6,105 bases of DNA from an uncultured Oscillospiraceae bacterium. GTDB taxonomy: Bacteria; Bacillota; Clostridia; Oscillospirales; Acutalibacteraceae. Shown in pieces: positions 1 to 6,064 of this stretch. The stretch is taken from contig CABUAS010000092.1 of the NCBI GenBank assembly GCA_902489595.1, positions 1 to 6,105 of the forward strand, read 5' to 3'. The stretch's first letter is position 1. Every line of letters starts with the position of its first letter. A program made the position numbers and the translations under genes. The notes below the pieces were generated by a model, which saw nothing but the letters and a program-made list of their open reading frames with translations, was not told where the DNA came from and did no database searches.

Positions 1-52
1 CATATATAGTCAAGACATTTTTATTAATTTTGTTAAAAAACTATCAAATTTT

Positions 53-1147
53 TTATACATTAAAGCGGAATTCGACTATATCTCCGTCTTTCATAACATA
101 TTCCTTGCCTTCGCTGCGGACAAGTCCTTTTTCTTTGCAGGCCGCCATACTTCCGTTTTCAATAAGATCGCTGAAAGCAACAACTTCCGCTCTTATAAAT
201 CCACGCTCAAAGTCGGTGTGAATTTTACCTGCTGCCTGCGGTGCTTTTGTGCCTTTTTTTATTGTCCAGGCGCGAACTTCTTTTTTTCCTGCCGTAAGAA
301 ATGAAATCAGACCGAGCAGGGAATAGCTCTTTTTGATAAGCCTGTCAAGACCGCTTTTTTCGAGTCCCATATCCGCAAGAAAGATTTCTTTTTCATCTTC
401 TTCAAGAGTTGCTATTTCAGCCTCCATTTCAGCACATATAGGCAGTGTTTCTGCACCTTCTTCAGCTGCAATTTCTTTAACGGTATTAAAGTTTTTGTTG
501 TCCTCAATTCCGTTTGCAAAATCATCCTCGCTCATATTGCAGGCGTAAATAACCGGCTTGATTGTAAGCAGTGATACTTCTTTAAGATATTCCGCCTCGT
601 CTTCACTTATCTCAACACTTCTTGCCGTTTTGCCGTTTTCCATTTCACCGTAAAGTCTTTCAAGAAAAGCAACTTCGCCTGCAAGTGTTTTGTCGCCTTT
701 CATAGCCTTTTTCCTGCTGTCAATTCTTCTTGCAAGTATGTCAAGGTCTGATAAAATCAGTTCAAGATTTATTGTTTCAATATCTCTTGTAGGGTCAATA
801 GAGCCGTCAACATGCGTTATATCGTCGTTTTCAAAGCATCTTACCACGTGAATAATTGAGTCAACCTCTCTTATGTGGCTCAAAAATTTGTTGCCGAGAC
901 CTTCGCCTTTTGATGCGCCTTTAACAAGACCTGCAATGTCTACAAATTCAATAGTTGCAGGCGTAAATTTGTCAGGCTCATACATTTCTGCAAGTTTGTC
1001 AAGCCTTTCATCGGGAACGCAAACCATGCCTACATTCGGCTCTATTGTGCAGAAAGGGTAGTTGGCGCTTTGCGCACCTGCGTTTGTTATAGCGTTAAAT
1101 AATGTGCTCTTTCCCACGTTGGGAAGTCCTACAATACCAAGTTTCAT
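53..1147 (-). CDS. ychF: Redox-regulated ATPase YchF (OLA1/YchF family, Obg-related P-loop protein)
   Basis: A 364-residue cytoplasmic P-loop nucleotidase that in characterised relatives binds ribosomes and prefers ATP over GTP. The Walker A motif GLPNVGKS is at residues 7-14 and the Walker B/G3 motif DIAGLVKGA at 70-78. The G4 position reads NMSE (204-207) instead of the GTPase NKxD, the known basis of the family's ATP preference. The C-terminal third (about 280-364) is the TGS domain and ends in the family signature DGDIVEFRFNV. Length matches the bacterial family norm (about 363), so the gene is complete and intact. The ATG start (complement of 1145-1147) is preceded by a strong TAAGGAGAA ribosome binding site (complement of 1153-1161, 7 nt from GGAG to ATG). 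It is transcribed divergently from ilvB and is functionally unrelated to it. The stop is at the complement of 53-55. I see no convincing hairpin terminator in the 52 bases that remain in the window. Identification is essentially certain. Confidence 0.98.
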   Translation of the reverse strand: MKLGIVGLPNVGKSTLFNAITNAGAQSANYPFCTIEPNVGMVCVPDERLDKLAEMYEPDKFTPATIEFVDIAGLVKGASKGEGLGNKFLSHIREVDSIIHVVRCFENDDITHVDGSIDPTRDIETINLELILSDLDILARRIDSRKKAMKGDKTLAGEVAFLERLYGEMENGKTARSVEISEDEAEYLKEVSLLTIKPVIYACNMSEDDFANGIEDNKNFNTVKEIAAEEGAETLPICAEMEAEIATLEEDEKEIFLADMGLEKSGLDRLIKKSYSLLGLISFLTAGKKEVRAWTIKKGTKAPQAAGKIHTDFERGFIRAEVVAFSDLIENGSMAACKEKGLVRSEGKEYVMKDGDIVEFRFNV

Positions 1148-1177
1148 TTCAGTTCTCCTTACATTTAATCAACACTA

Positions 1178-1206
1178 AGTATATAACAATAATAACGATT
1201 TTACAA
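1178..1206 (-). promoter_or_regulatory. Predicted sigma-A type promoter of ychF
   Basis: On the minus strand, TTGTAA (complement of 1201-1206) and TATACT (complement of 1178-1183) are separated by exactly 17 bases and match the vegetative consensus at 4/6 and 5/6 positions. Transcription would start near 1171, giving a leader of about 25 nt that contains the ychF ribosome binding site. A better -35 match, TTGACA (complement of 1225-1230), lies further upstream but has no -10 at normal spacing. Prediction only. Confidence 0.5.
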
Positions 1207-1245
1207 GCATAAAATATTTCATACTGTCAACAGACAGGCATATAT

Positions 1246-1273
1246 TGTAGGGGTCGATGCCCACATCGACCCG
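1246..1273 (+). repeat. 28-bp hairpin repeat, copy 1 (TGTAGGGG...CCCG family)
   Basis: The element begins TGTAG, has a perfect 9-bp stem GGGTCGATG (1251-1259) / CATCGACCC (1264-1272) with a 4-nt loop CCCA, and ends in G. It is far more GC-rich than the surrounding intergenic DNA. It has the same length, the same outer bases and the same orientation as the element at 5801-5828, but a different stem sequence that still pairs. There is no T-run on either side, so it does not look like a terminator here. It sits between the divergent ychF and ilvB promoters, upstream of the -35 of both. I remember similar intergenic palindromes from Clostridia, but I could not check this. Confidence 0.75.
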
Positions 1274-1299
1274 CAGTTAAAATATTTTTAATATTATTC

Positions 1300-1328
1300 T
1301 TGACTTTGCATTATAATAAGACTAAAAT
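1300..1328 (+). promoter_or_regulatory. Predicted sigma-A type promoter of the ilvBN-leuCD operon
   Basis: TTGACT (1300-1305) and TAAAAT (1323-1328) each match the consensus at 5/6 positions and are separated by exactly 17 bases. Transcription would start near 1335, leaving a leader of about 51 nt before the ilvB ATG. That leader is too short for a T-box or a leader-peptide attenuator. It contains the ribosome binding site at 1373-1380. A TATAAT-like stretch at 1312-1317 lies inside the spacer and has no good -35 of its own. Confidence 0.7.
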
Positions 1329-1342
1329 ATTATGTAATATTT
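1325..1342. promoter_or_regulatory. Candidate operator: 18-bp inverted repeat over the ilvB -10 and start point
   Basis: AAATATTATGTAATATTT is a perfect inverted repeat with 8-bp arms around a central TG. It overlaps the last four bases of the predicted -10 and covers the expected transcription start, a usual place for a repressor site. The half-site TAATATT recurs just upstream of the -35, at 1289-1295, within the 8-bp palindrome TAATATTA (1289-1296). It does not resemble the CodY consensus closely, and I cannot name a regulator. In DNA this AT-rich a chance palindrome is possible, so confidence is limited. Confidence 0.4.
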
Positions 1343-1385
1343 CGTAGAATATACTGATTAATTAAATTTGATAGGAGAGGATATT

Positions 1386-3050
1386 ATGCAGTTGAATGGT
1401 TCTCAGATTGTTCTTGAAGTTCTTAAAGAACAGGGTGTTGACACTATTTTCGGTTACCCGGGCGGAACAATTCTTAATATTTTTGATGAACTGTATAAAT
1501 ACGGAGATACTTTTAATCATATCCTTACTGCACATGAGCAGGGTGCTGCCCACGCAGCAGACGGTTATGCAAGGGCAACAGGCAAGGTTGGTGTCTGCTT
1601 TGCAACTTCAGGTCCCGGCGCAACAAATCTTGTAACCGGTATTGCAACCGCTTATATGGATTCAATCCCCGTAGTTGCAATCACCTGCAATTATGCTACT
1701 TCGGGTCTGGGCAGGGATTCTTTCCAGGAAGTAGATATTACAGGTATCACAATGCCTATCACAAAACATAACTTTATGGTAAAGGATATTAACGAACTCG
1801 CCTCCACAATCCGCCGTGCGTTCAGAATTGCACAGAGCGGCAGAAAAGGTCCTGTTCTTGTTGATATTCCGAAAGACATTACTGCTCTTACATGTGAATA
1901 TACTAAAGAAGAAAAGGTTCAGCCGGAACCGTTCAAACTTCCTAAAGACCACTGTGTTGAAAGAGCTGTAGAACTTCTTAAATCAGCCAAAAAACCGCTT
2001 ATTTATTCAGGCGGCGGCGCAATTCTTTCAAATGCAGGCAAACAGCTTGTTGAATTTGCAGAAAAAATTGATGCTCCCGTTGTTTCAAGTCTTATGGGTC
2101 TTGGCGCATTTTCGAATTCACATCCGCTTCATCTCGGCTTGATCGGTATGCACGGCCATTTTGAATGTAATAAAGCGGCGCATGACTGTGATGTTCTTAT
2201 TGTCTGCGGCGCAAGATTTTCAGACCGTGTTGCAGGCAACAGAGCAAAGTTTGCCCCGAATGCTGAGATTTTACATATTGATATTGATGCCGCTGAGATG
2301 GACAAGAATGTATTTTCAAATTATCACTTAAAAGGCGATCTTGCCGCAGTTCTTCCTATTCTTACCGAAAAGTTGCCTCAGCTTGACCATAGTGATTGGA
2401 AAAAGGAAATTGACGGCTTTAAACGCCCGTTTGTTCAGCTTCAGATTGGTGATTACGTTAACCCGCAGACCCTTATTGAAAAGATTGACGACGCTACAGA
2501 TGATAATGCAATTATCGTTACAGACGTTGGTCAGCATCAGTTATGGGCTGCTCAGTTCTATAAATTCAAGCAGCCGAGAACATTGCTTTCATCAGGCGGT
2601 CTCGGCACGATGGGTTATTCAATGGGCGCTTCAATGGGCGGTCAGGTAGGATGCCCCGATAAGCAGGTAGTTATGTTTGCAGGTGACGGCGGTTTTCATA
2701 TGAATCTTTCCGAGCTTGCAACGATGGCATCATATAATATTCCTGTTAAAATGTTTATTATGAATAATACCGTGCTCGGTATGGTTCGTCAGTGGCAGAA
2801 GCTGTTTTATGAAAATCGTTTTTCCGATACAGATCCCCACAGAAAAACAGATTTTGTAAAAGTTGCTGAGGCTTTCGGCGTTAAAGGATTAAGAATAAAC
2901 ACAAATGATGATATTGATGCTGTTCTTAAAGAGGCATTCAGTTATGACGGCCCTGTTCTTGTGGACTGCCGAATCAGTCCTGATTCAAATGTTCTGCCTA
3001 TGATTCCTCCGGGAGGAGCACATACAGACATTATTGAGAAATTTAATTAA
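1386..3050 (+). CDS. ilvB: Acetolactate (acetohydroxyacid) synthase, large catalytic subunit
   Basis: This ThDP-dependent enzyme condenses two pyruvates to 2-acetolactate (valine/leucine route) or pyruvate with 2-oxobutyrate (isoleucine route). The 554 residues show an N-terminal PYR domain with catalytic Glu51 in AHEQGAAHAADG. A central FAD/DHAP-synthase-like domain follows, with ARFSDRV at 276-282, typical of the anabolic FAD-dependent type. The C-terminal PP domain carries the ThDP/Mg motif GDG (433-435)...NN (460-461), and MVRQWQ holds Trp470, equivalent to the well-known herbicide-contact tryptophan. The chosen ATG at 1386 lies 8 nt after AGGAG (1373-1377). A TTG at 1368 in the same frame would add six residues but lies upstream of that site, so I reject it. 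It is the first gene of the operon, with ilvN beginning 13 nt after its stop. No defect is seen. Confidence 0.97.
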   Translation: MQLNGSQIVLEVLKEQGVDTIFGYPGGTILNIFDELYKYGDTFNHILTAHEQGAAHAADGYARATGKVGVCFATSGPGATNLVTGIATAYMDSIPVVAITCNYATSGLGRDSFQEVDITGITMPITKHNFMVKDINELASTIRRAFRIAQSGRKGPVLVDIPKDITALTCEYTKEEKVQPEPFKLPKDHCVERAVELLKSAKKPLIYSGGGAILSNAGKQLVEFAEKIDAPVVSSLMGLGAFSNSHPLHLGLIGMHGHFECNKAAHDCDVLIVCGARFSDRVAGNRAKFAPNAEILHIDIDAAEMDKNVFSNYHLKGDLAAVLPILTEKLPQLDHSDWKKEIDGFKRPFVQLQIGDYVNPQTLIEKIDDATDDNAIIVTDVGQHQLWAAQFYKFKQPRTLLSSGGLGTMGYSMGASMGGQVGCPDKQVVMFAGDGGFHMNLSELATMASYNIPVKMFIMNNTVLGMVRQWQKLFYENRFSDTDPHRKTDFVKVAEAFGVKGLRINTNDDIDAVLKEAFSYDGPVLVDCRISPDSNVLPMIPPGGAHTDIIEKFN

Positions 3051-3063
3051 GGAGGATACCGAA

Positions 3064-3573
3064 ATGAAAGAAAAATTAGTTTTATCTGTTCTTACCGATA
3101 ATGAAAGCGGTGTTCTCCAGAGAGTGGCATCCCTTTTCTCAAGAAGAGGCTATAACATTTCTTCACTTACCGTAAGTGAAACGGAAGACCCGAAATTTTC
3201 AAGAATGACTATTGAAACAAGCACTGAAAGAGAGAATTTCAGGCAGATAAAGCGCCAGCTTTTAAAACTTGAAATCGTTAAAAAAGTTTCGGAACTTACC
3301 GAAGAAAATGCCGTTTCTTCCGAACTTCTGCTTGTTAAAGTCTGTGCCAAAGGCATTCCGCAAAAAAATGCTTTGCTTGCTTTCAATATTAAATACGGCG
3401 CAAGAGTGCTCGATGTTTCGCTTGAAACAATTACTCTTGAATTTACAGGTGCAGGCGATACAATAGATGAATTTATTGATTATCTTGAGAATAATTTCGG
3501 TATTGTTGAACTTGCAAGAACCGGTATTACATCACTCCAGCGCGGAGAAGGCAGTTTTACCGAAGACATTTAA
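3064..3573 (+). CDS. ilvN: Acetolactate synthase, small regulatory subunit
   Basis: This is the regulatory partner of IlvB. It stimulates the catalytic subunit and normally confers feedback inhibition by valine. The protein has 169 residues, a typical length. The N-terminal ACT domain (about 4-78) contains NESGVLQRV and RRGYNISSLTV. Asn13, Gly16 and Asn31 correspond to Asn11, Gly14 and Asn29 of E. coli IlvH, the valine-site residues, so valine sensitivity is likely (inference). The C-terminal half (about 83-165), with LLLVKVCAKG and VELARTGITSLQRGEG, is the usual IlvN C-domain. The ATG at 3064 follows GGAGG (3051-3055) by 8 nt. A TTG at 3034 in the same frame would overlap ilvB and lies before the ribosome binding site, so it is not used. 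The symbol ilvH would be equally acceptable. Confidence 0.96.
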   Translation: MKEKLVLSVLTDNESGVLQRVASLFSRRGYNISSLTVSETEDPKFSRMTIETSTERENFRQIKRQLLKLEIVKKVSELTEENAVSSELLLVKVCAKGIPQKNALLAFNIKYGARVLDVSLETITLEFTGAGDTIDEFIDYLENNFGIVELARTGITSLQRGEGSFTEDI

Positions 3574-3612
3574 TTTATTATCAATACATATTTATAATAG
3601 GAGTTACTTATT

Positions 3613-4878
3613 ATGGGAATGACAATGACACAAAAAATCCTTGCAGACCATGCAGGACTTGAAAGTGTTGTCCCCGGTCAGTTGATTGAGGCAAAACTTG
3701 ATATGGTTCTCGGCAATGATGTCACTTCGCCCGTTGCAATCAACGAAATGGGCAAGTTCGGCAAGGATGCCATATTTGATAAAACAAGAATTTCACTTGT
3801 TATGGACCATTTTACGCCAAACAAGGATATTCAGTCTGCCGAAAACTGCAAGCAGGTAAGAGAGTTTGCCAAAAAGCATTCTATTCTGCATTACTATGAT
3901 GTCGGCAATATGGGTATTGAGCATGCTCTTCTACCTGAAAAAGGCATCGTAACCTGCGGTGACTGCATTATCGGTGCAGACAGCCATACCTGCACATACG
4001 GCGCACTCGGCGCATTTTCAACGGGTGTTGGCTCAACCGATATGGCAGCAGGTATGATTTCAGGTAAGGCATGGTTTAAAGTTCCGTCGGCAATAAAAGT
4101 TGTTGTTACGGGCGAAAAGCCGAAATATATCAGCGGCAAAGACGTTATTCTTAATATCATCGGCAGAATCGGTGTTGACGGCGCACTTTACAAAAGCCTT
4201 GAATTTACGGGTGATGGTATTAAAAATCTTTCTATGGATGACAGGCTTACAATCGCCAATATGGCTATTGAGTGCGGCGCTAAAAACGGAATTTTTCCTG
4301 TTGATGATGTTACGCTTGAGTATGTAAACGGCAGATCGCTTCGTGATTATAAGATTTACGAGGCAGATGAAGACGCTGAGTATGACGAGGAAATTGTTGT
4401 TGACCTGTCAACACTCAAATCAACAGTTGCTTTTCCGCATCTTCCCGAAAATACAAAAACTATTGACGAGATTCCCGAAATTAATATTGATCAGGTTGTT
4501 ATCGGTTCGTGTACAAACGGCAGAATGGAAGATATGCGCACAGCCGCATCAATCATTAAAGGTCATAAGATTGCTAACGGCGTTCGCACAATCATAATTC
4601 CTGCAACTCAGCAGATTTATCTTGATTGTATCAAAGAGGGACTTACAGAGATTTTTGTTGAAGCAGGTGCAATCGTTTCAACACCTACTTGCGGTCCGTG
4701 CCTCGGAGGTCATATGGGTATTCTTGCTAAGGGTGAAAGAGCCGTTTCAACTTCAAACAGAAACTTTGTCGGCAGAATGGGTCACACAGAGTCTGAAATT
4801 TATCTTGCTTCTCCTGCTGTAGCCGCTGCTTCTGCCGTTAAAGGTTATATTGCAGACCCTGCTGAACTGGAGGACTAA
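3613..4878 (+). CDS. leuC: 3-isopropylmalate dehydratase, large subunit (short type 2 form)
   Basis: With LeuD it forms the [4Fe-4S] isopropylmalate isomerase that converts 2-isopropylmalate to 3-isopropylmalate in leucine synthesis. The 421 residues match the short archaeal/clostridial LeuC group rather than the roughly 466-residue E. coli form. Visible aconitase-family motifs are DHFTPN (65-70), GIEHALLPE (101-109), GADSHTCTYGALG (121-133) and GSCTNGR (298-304). Cluster ligands are Cys300 and the CGPC pair Cys360/Cys363. The ATG at 3613 is 9 nt after AGGAG (3599-3603); the in-frame ATG at 3619 is too far from it. The gap from ilvN is 39 nt without a hairpin, so co-transcription is expected. 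The short form is shared with homoaconitase and with (R)-citramalate/2-methylmalate isomerases, so its substrate could be broader or different. The linkage to ilvBN favours branched-chain amino acid synthesis. Confidence 0.95.
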   Translation: MGMTMTQKILADHAGLESVVPGQLIEAKLDMVLGNDVTSPVAINEMGKFGKDAIFDKTRISLVMDHFTPNKDIQSAENCKQVREFAKKHSILHYYDVGNMGIEHALLPEKGIVTCGDCIIGADSHTCTYGALGAFSTGVGSTDMAAGMISGKAWFKVPSAIKVVVTGEKPKYISGKDVILNIIGRIGVDGALYKSLEFTGDGIKNLSMDDRLTIANMAIECGAKNGIFPVDDVTLEYVNGRSLRDYKIYEADEDAEYDEEIVVDLSTLKSTVAFPHLPENTKTIDEIPEINIDQVVIGSCTNGRMEDMRTAASIIKGHKIANGVRTIIIPATQQIYLDCIKEGLTEIFVEAGAIVSTPTCGPCLGGHMGILAKGERAVSTSNRNFVGRMGHTESEIYLASPAVAAASAVKGYIADPAELED

Positions 4879-4881
4879 ATT

Positions 4882-5364
4882 ATGAATATTGCTAAAGGAA
4901 AAGTACATAAATTCGGTGATAATGTAGATACAGACGTTATCATTCCTGCTCGTTATCTTAATAAGAGTGAAGAGGCTTGGCTTGCTTCTCATTGTATGGA
5001 GGATATTGACAAGGAATTTGTAAATAAAGTTCAGGCAGGCGATATTATGGTTGCCGAAGCAAATTTCGGCTGCGGCTCTTCAAGAGAGCATGCACCGATT
5101 GCCATTAAAGCAAGCGGCATCTCCTGCGTAATCGCATCAACCTTTGCACGTATTTTTTACAGAAATGCCATCAATATCGGTCTTGCAATTCTTGAATGTG
5201 ACGAGGCTGCAAAGGATATTAAAGACGGCGACGAGGTAAGCGTTGATTTTGACAGCGGTGTTATTACAAATATTACCACAGGCAAAACATATCAGGCTCA
5301 GCCGTTCCCTGAATTCATTCAAAACATAATTTCTAAAGGGGGACTTATGAAATCAATCGGCTGA
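4882..5364 (+). CDS. leuD: 3-isopropylmalate dehydratase, small subunit (short type 2 form)
   Basis: This is the swivel-domain partner of LeuC and completes the isomerase active site. The 160 residues match the short LeuD group (about 160-165), consistent with the short LeuC beside it. The opening GKVHKFGDNVDTDVIIPARYL (residues 6-26) is the classic LeuD beginning. The loop GCGSSREHAP (63-72) contributes the substrate-binding Ser/Arg/His segment, and GLAILE is also recognisable in the C-terminal half. The ATG lies only 3 nt after the leuC stop, and its ribosome binding site GGAGG (4869-4873, 8 nt away) lies inside the leuC coding sequence, implying translational coupling and matched subunit production. 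No leuB follows, unlike the frequent leuCDB order. The coding sequence is intact. Confidence 0.95.
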   Translation: MNIAKGKVHKFGDNVDTDVIIPARYLNKSEEAWLASHCMEDIDKEFVNKVQAGDIMVAEANFGCGSSREHAPIAIKASGISCVIASTFARIFYRNAINIGLAILECDEAAKDIKDGDEVSVDFDSGVITNITTGKTYQAQPFPEFIQNIISKGGLMKSIG

Positions 5365-5379
5365 TTTCATATACTGGCA

Positions 5380-5790
5380 ATGCACTTGGTTATTAATAAA
5401 GAACTGCTCAGCAAATGCGGCGGCGGTTCAGATGAATATTGGTTTTCATATAAAGATTATACAGTAAAAAATATAAATCAGTTCAATACCGATGATAAAC
5501 CTGACGATGTAGGGCAGACTGCTTATTTCGTTTCAATCGGAATTATTCCGTTCGTTTCCGTTTCAAATGAAGAAATTATGAGAAATTTCGTTAAAGAAAA
5601 AGGTTCAAAGAAATTGAATAACATTCTGAATGATGTTACGAGCGAAAATTTCATTGAAACGTTCTGGAAGTATTTCAATGCTTATCCCGAGCTTAAGGAC
5701 GGGCTTGATGATTTTGCTCATAATTATATCATCAGTAAAGTTCAGTCATGGTGCAATGAAAACAATATTGATTTTACACTTGATTTATAA
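5380..5790 (+). CDS. Uncharacterised 136-residue protein at the end of the operon
   Basis: I do not recognise this gene with confidence. The product is an acidic, soluble-looking protein with no signal peptide or membrane segment. It has a glycine-rich patch near the start (CGGGSDEYW, 13-21), a likely beta-hairpin region around TAYFVSIGIIPFVSVS, and a charged, apparently helical second half. The C-terminal pattern (aromatic-rich FWKYFNAYPELKDGLDDF, then KVQSWCNENNID) reminds me weakly of UPF0158-type small proteins, but this is a guess. It starts 15 nt after the leuD stop in the same direction, with no terminator between, so it is probably co-transcribed. No ribosome binding site is visible before the ATG at 5380. 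The only other upstream codon of note before the frame's stop at 5362-5364 is a CTG at 5374. Translation may depend on ribosomes finishing leuD. Codon use resembles its neighbours. Confidence 0.7.
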   Translation: MHLVINKELLSKCGGGSDEYWFSYKDYTVKNINQFNTDDKPDDVGQTAYFVSIGIIPFVSVSNEEIMRNFVKEKGSKKLNNILNDVTSENFIETFWKYFNAYPELKDGLDDFAHNYIISKVQSWCNENNIDFTLDL

Positions 5791-5800
5791 TAATAAATTT

Positions 5801-5828
5801 TGTAGGGGAGGGCCTCTGTGCCCTCCCG
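5801..5828 (+). repeat. 28-bp hairpin repeat, copy 2 (TGTAGGGG...CCCG family)
   Basis: The element begins TGTAG, followed by an 8-bp stem GGGAGGGC (5806-5813) / GCCCTCCC (5820-5827) around the loop CTCTGT, and ends in G. It has the same 28-bp length, the same outer TGTAGGGG and CCCG, and the same orientation as the copy at 1246-1273. Four stem pairs differ from that copy at both bases while keeping complementarity. It starts 10 nt after the stop codon of the unnamed gene. Confidence 0.75.
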
Positions 5829-5841
5829 ATTTTCATTTTTT
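5806..5841 (+). terminator. Probable intrinsic terminator of the ilvBN-leuCD operon
   Basis: The 8-bp GC-rich stem of the repeat (5806-5813 with 5820-5827) is followed directly by GATTTTCATTTTTT (5828-5841), an imperfect T-tract, and then by more AT-rich DNA. It lies just after the last gene of the operon and before the next promoter region, where a terminator is expected. The function is inferred; the hairpin belongs to a dispersed repeat and may have been co-opted. Confidence 0.6.
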
Positions 5842-5908
5842 ATAAATTTTTATGCAACACTTTGCAGTGAAATTTACACTTTATAATTGTCAATCCCCGT
5901 TTTTGATG

Positions 5909-5927
5909 CATTTTTGCATAAAAAATG
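5909..5927. promoter_or_regulatory. AT-rich inverted repeat upstream of the last gene
   Basis: CATTTTT (5909-5915) and AAAAATG (5921-5927) form a 7-bp inverted repeat around GCATA. The octamer TTTTGCAT occurs at 5912-5919 and again at 5933-5940, 21 bases apart or about two helical turns. The site lies just upstream of the best promoter candidate of the last gene, so it could bind a regulator, but AT-rich DNA gives such repeats easily. Confidence 0.25.
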
Positions 5928-5946
5928 TGCAGTTTTGCATTTTCGA

Positions 5947-5974
5947 TTGTTTCTTTTTTATTTTATGCTAAGAT
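5947..5974 (+). promoter_or_regulatory. Possible extended -10 promoter of the last gene
   Basis: TGCTAAGAT (5966-5974) is an extended -10 motif (TGn followed by TAAGAT, 5/6 match). A weak -35, TTGTTT (5947-5952), is 16 bases upstream of TAAGAT. Transcription would begin near 5981, with a leader of about 85 nt. A perfect -35, TTGACA, lies at 5979-5984, but no good -10 follows it at 16-18 bases. A TATAAT at 5882-5887 has only a poor -35. Confidence 0.35.
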
Positions 5975-6064
5975 AAAATTGACATTGAATTTATCTTTAT
6001 TTGAGAAAGGAGCATATGTTTTATTTATCTTGGTCGGTAAATAATTATAAAGAGGGGAACAAAA

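Noticed and set aside
1..52. Possible terminator for ychF
   Set aside because: The AT-rich stretch offers only about a 3-bp stem (TTG/CAA around 31-48) and no GC-rich hairpin; the true terminator may lie outside the window.
30..548. Serine/leucine-rich plus-strand frames opposite ychF
   Set aside because: They are antisense shadows of a highly conserved gene and lack ribosome binding sites.
1368..1385. TTG start adding six residues to IlvB
   Set aside because: The ribosome binding site at 1373-1380 lies downstream of this TTG and is ideally spaced for the ATG at 1386.
3593..3598. TATAAT between ilvN and leuC, suggesting an internal promoter
   Set aside because: No -35 is present at 16-18 bases, and a start 6-8 bases downstream would begin after the leuC ribosome binding site at 3599-3603, giving an untranslatable leader.
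5334..5349. AAAGGGGGAC followed by ATG at 5347, resembling a new gene start
   Set aside because: The ATG is in frame inside leuD and is residue 156 of LeuD, five codons before its stop, so no separate gene follows.
5630..5845. Open frame of 71 codons overlapping the unnamed gene and running through the hairpin repeat
   Set aside because: It lies out of frame inside the better 136-residue frame, lacks a ribosome binding site, and its tail (CRGGPLCPPDF) is simply the translated repeat, a typical source of false proteins.
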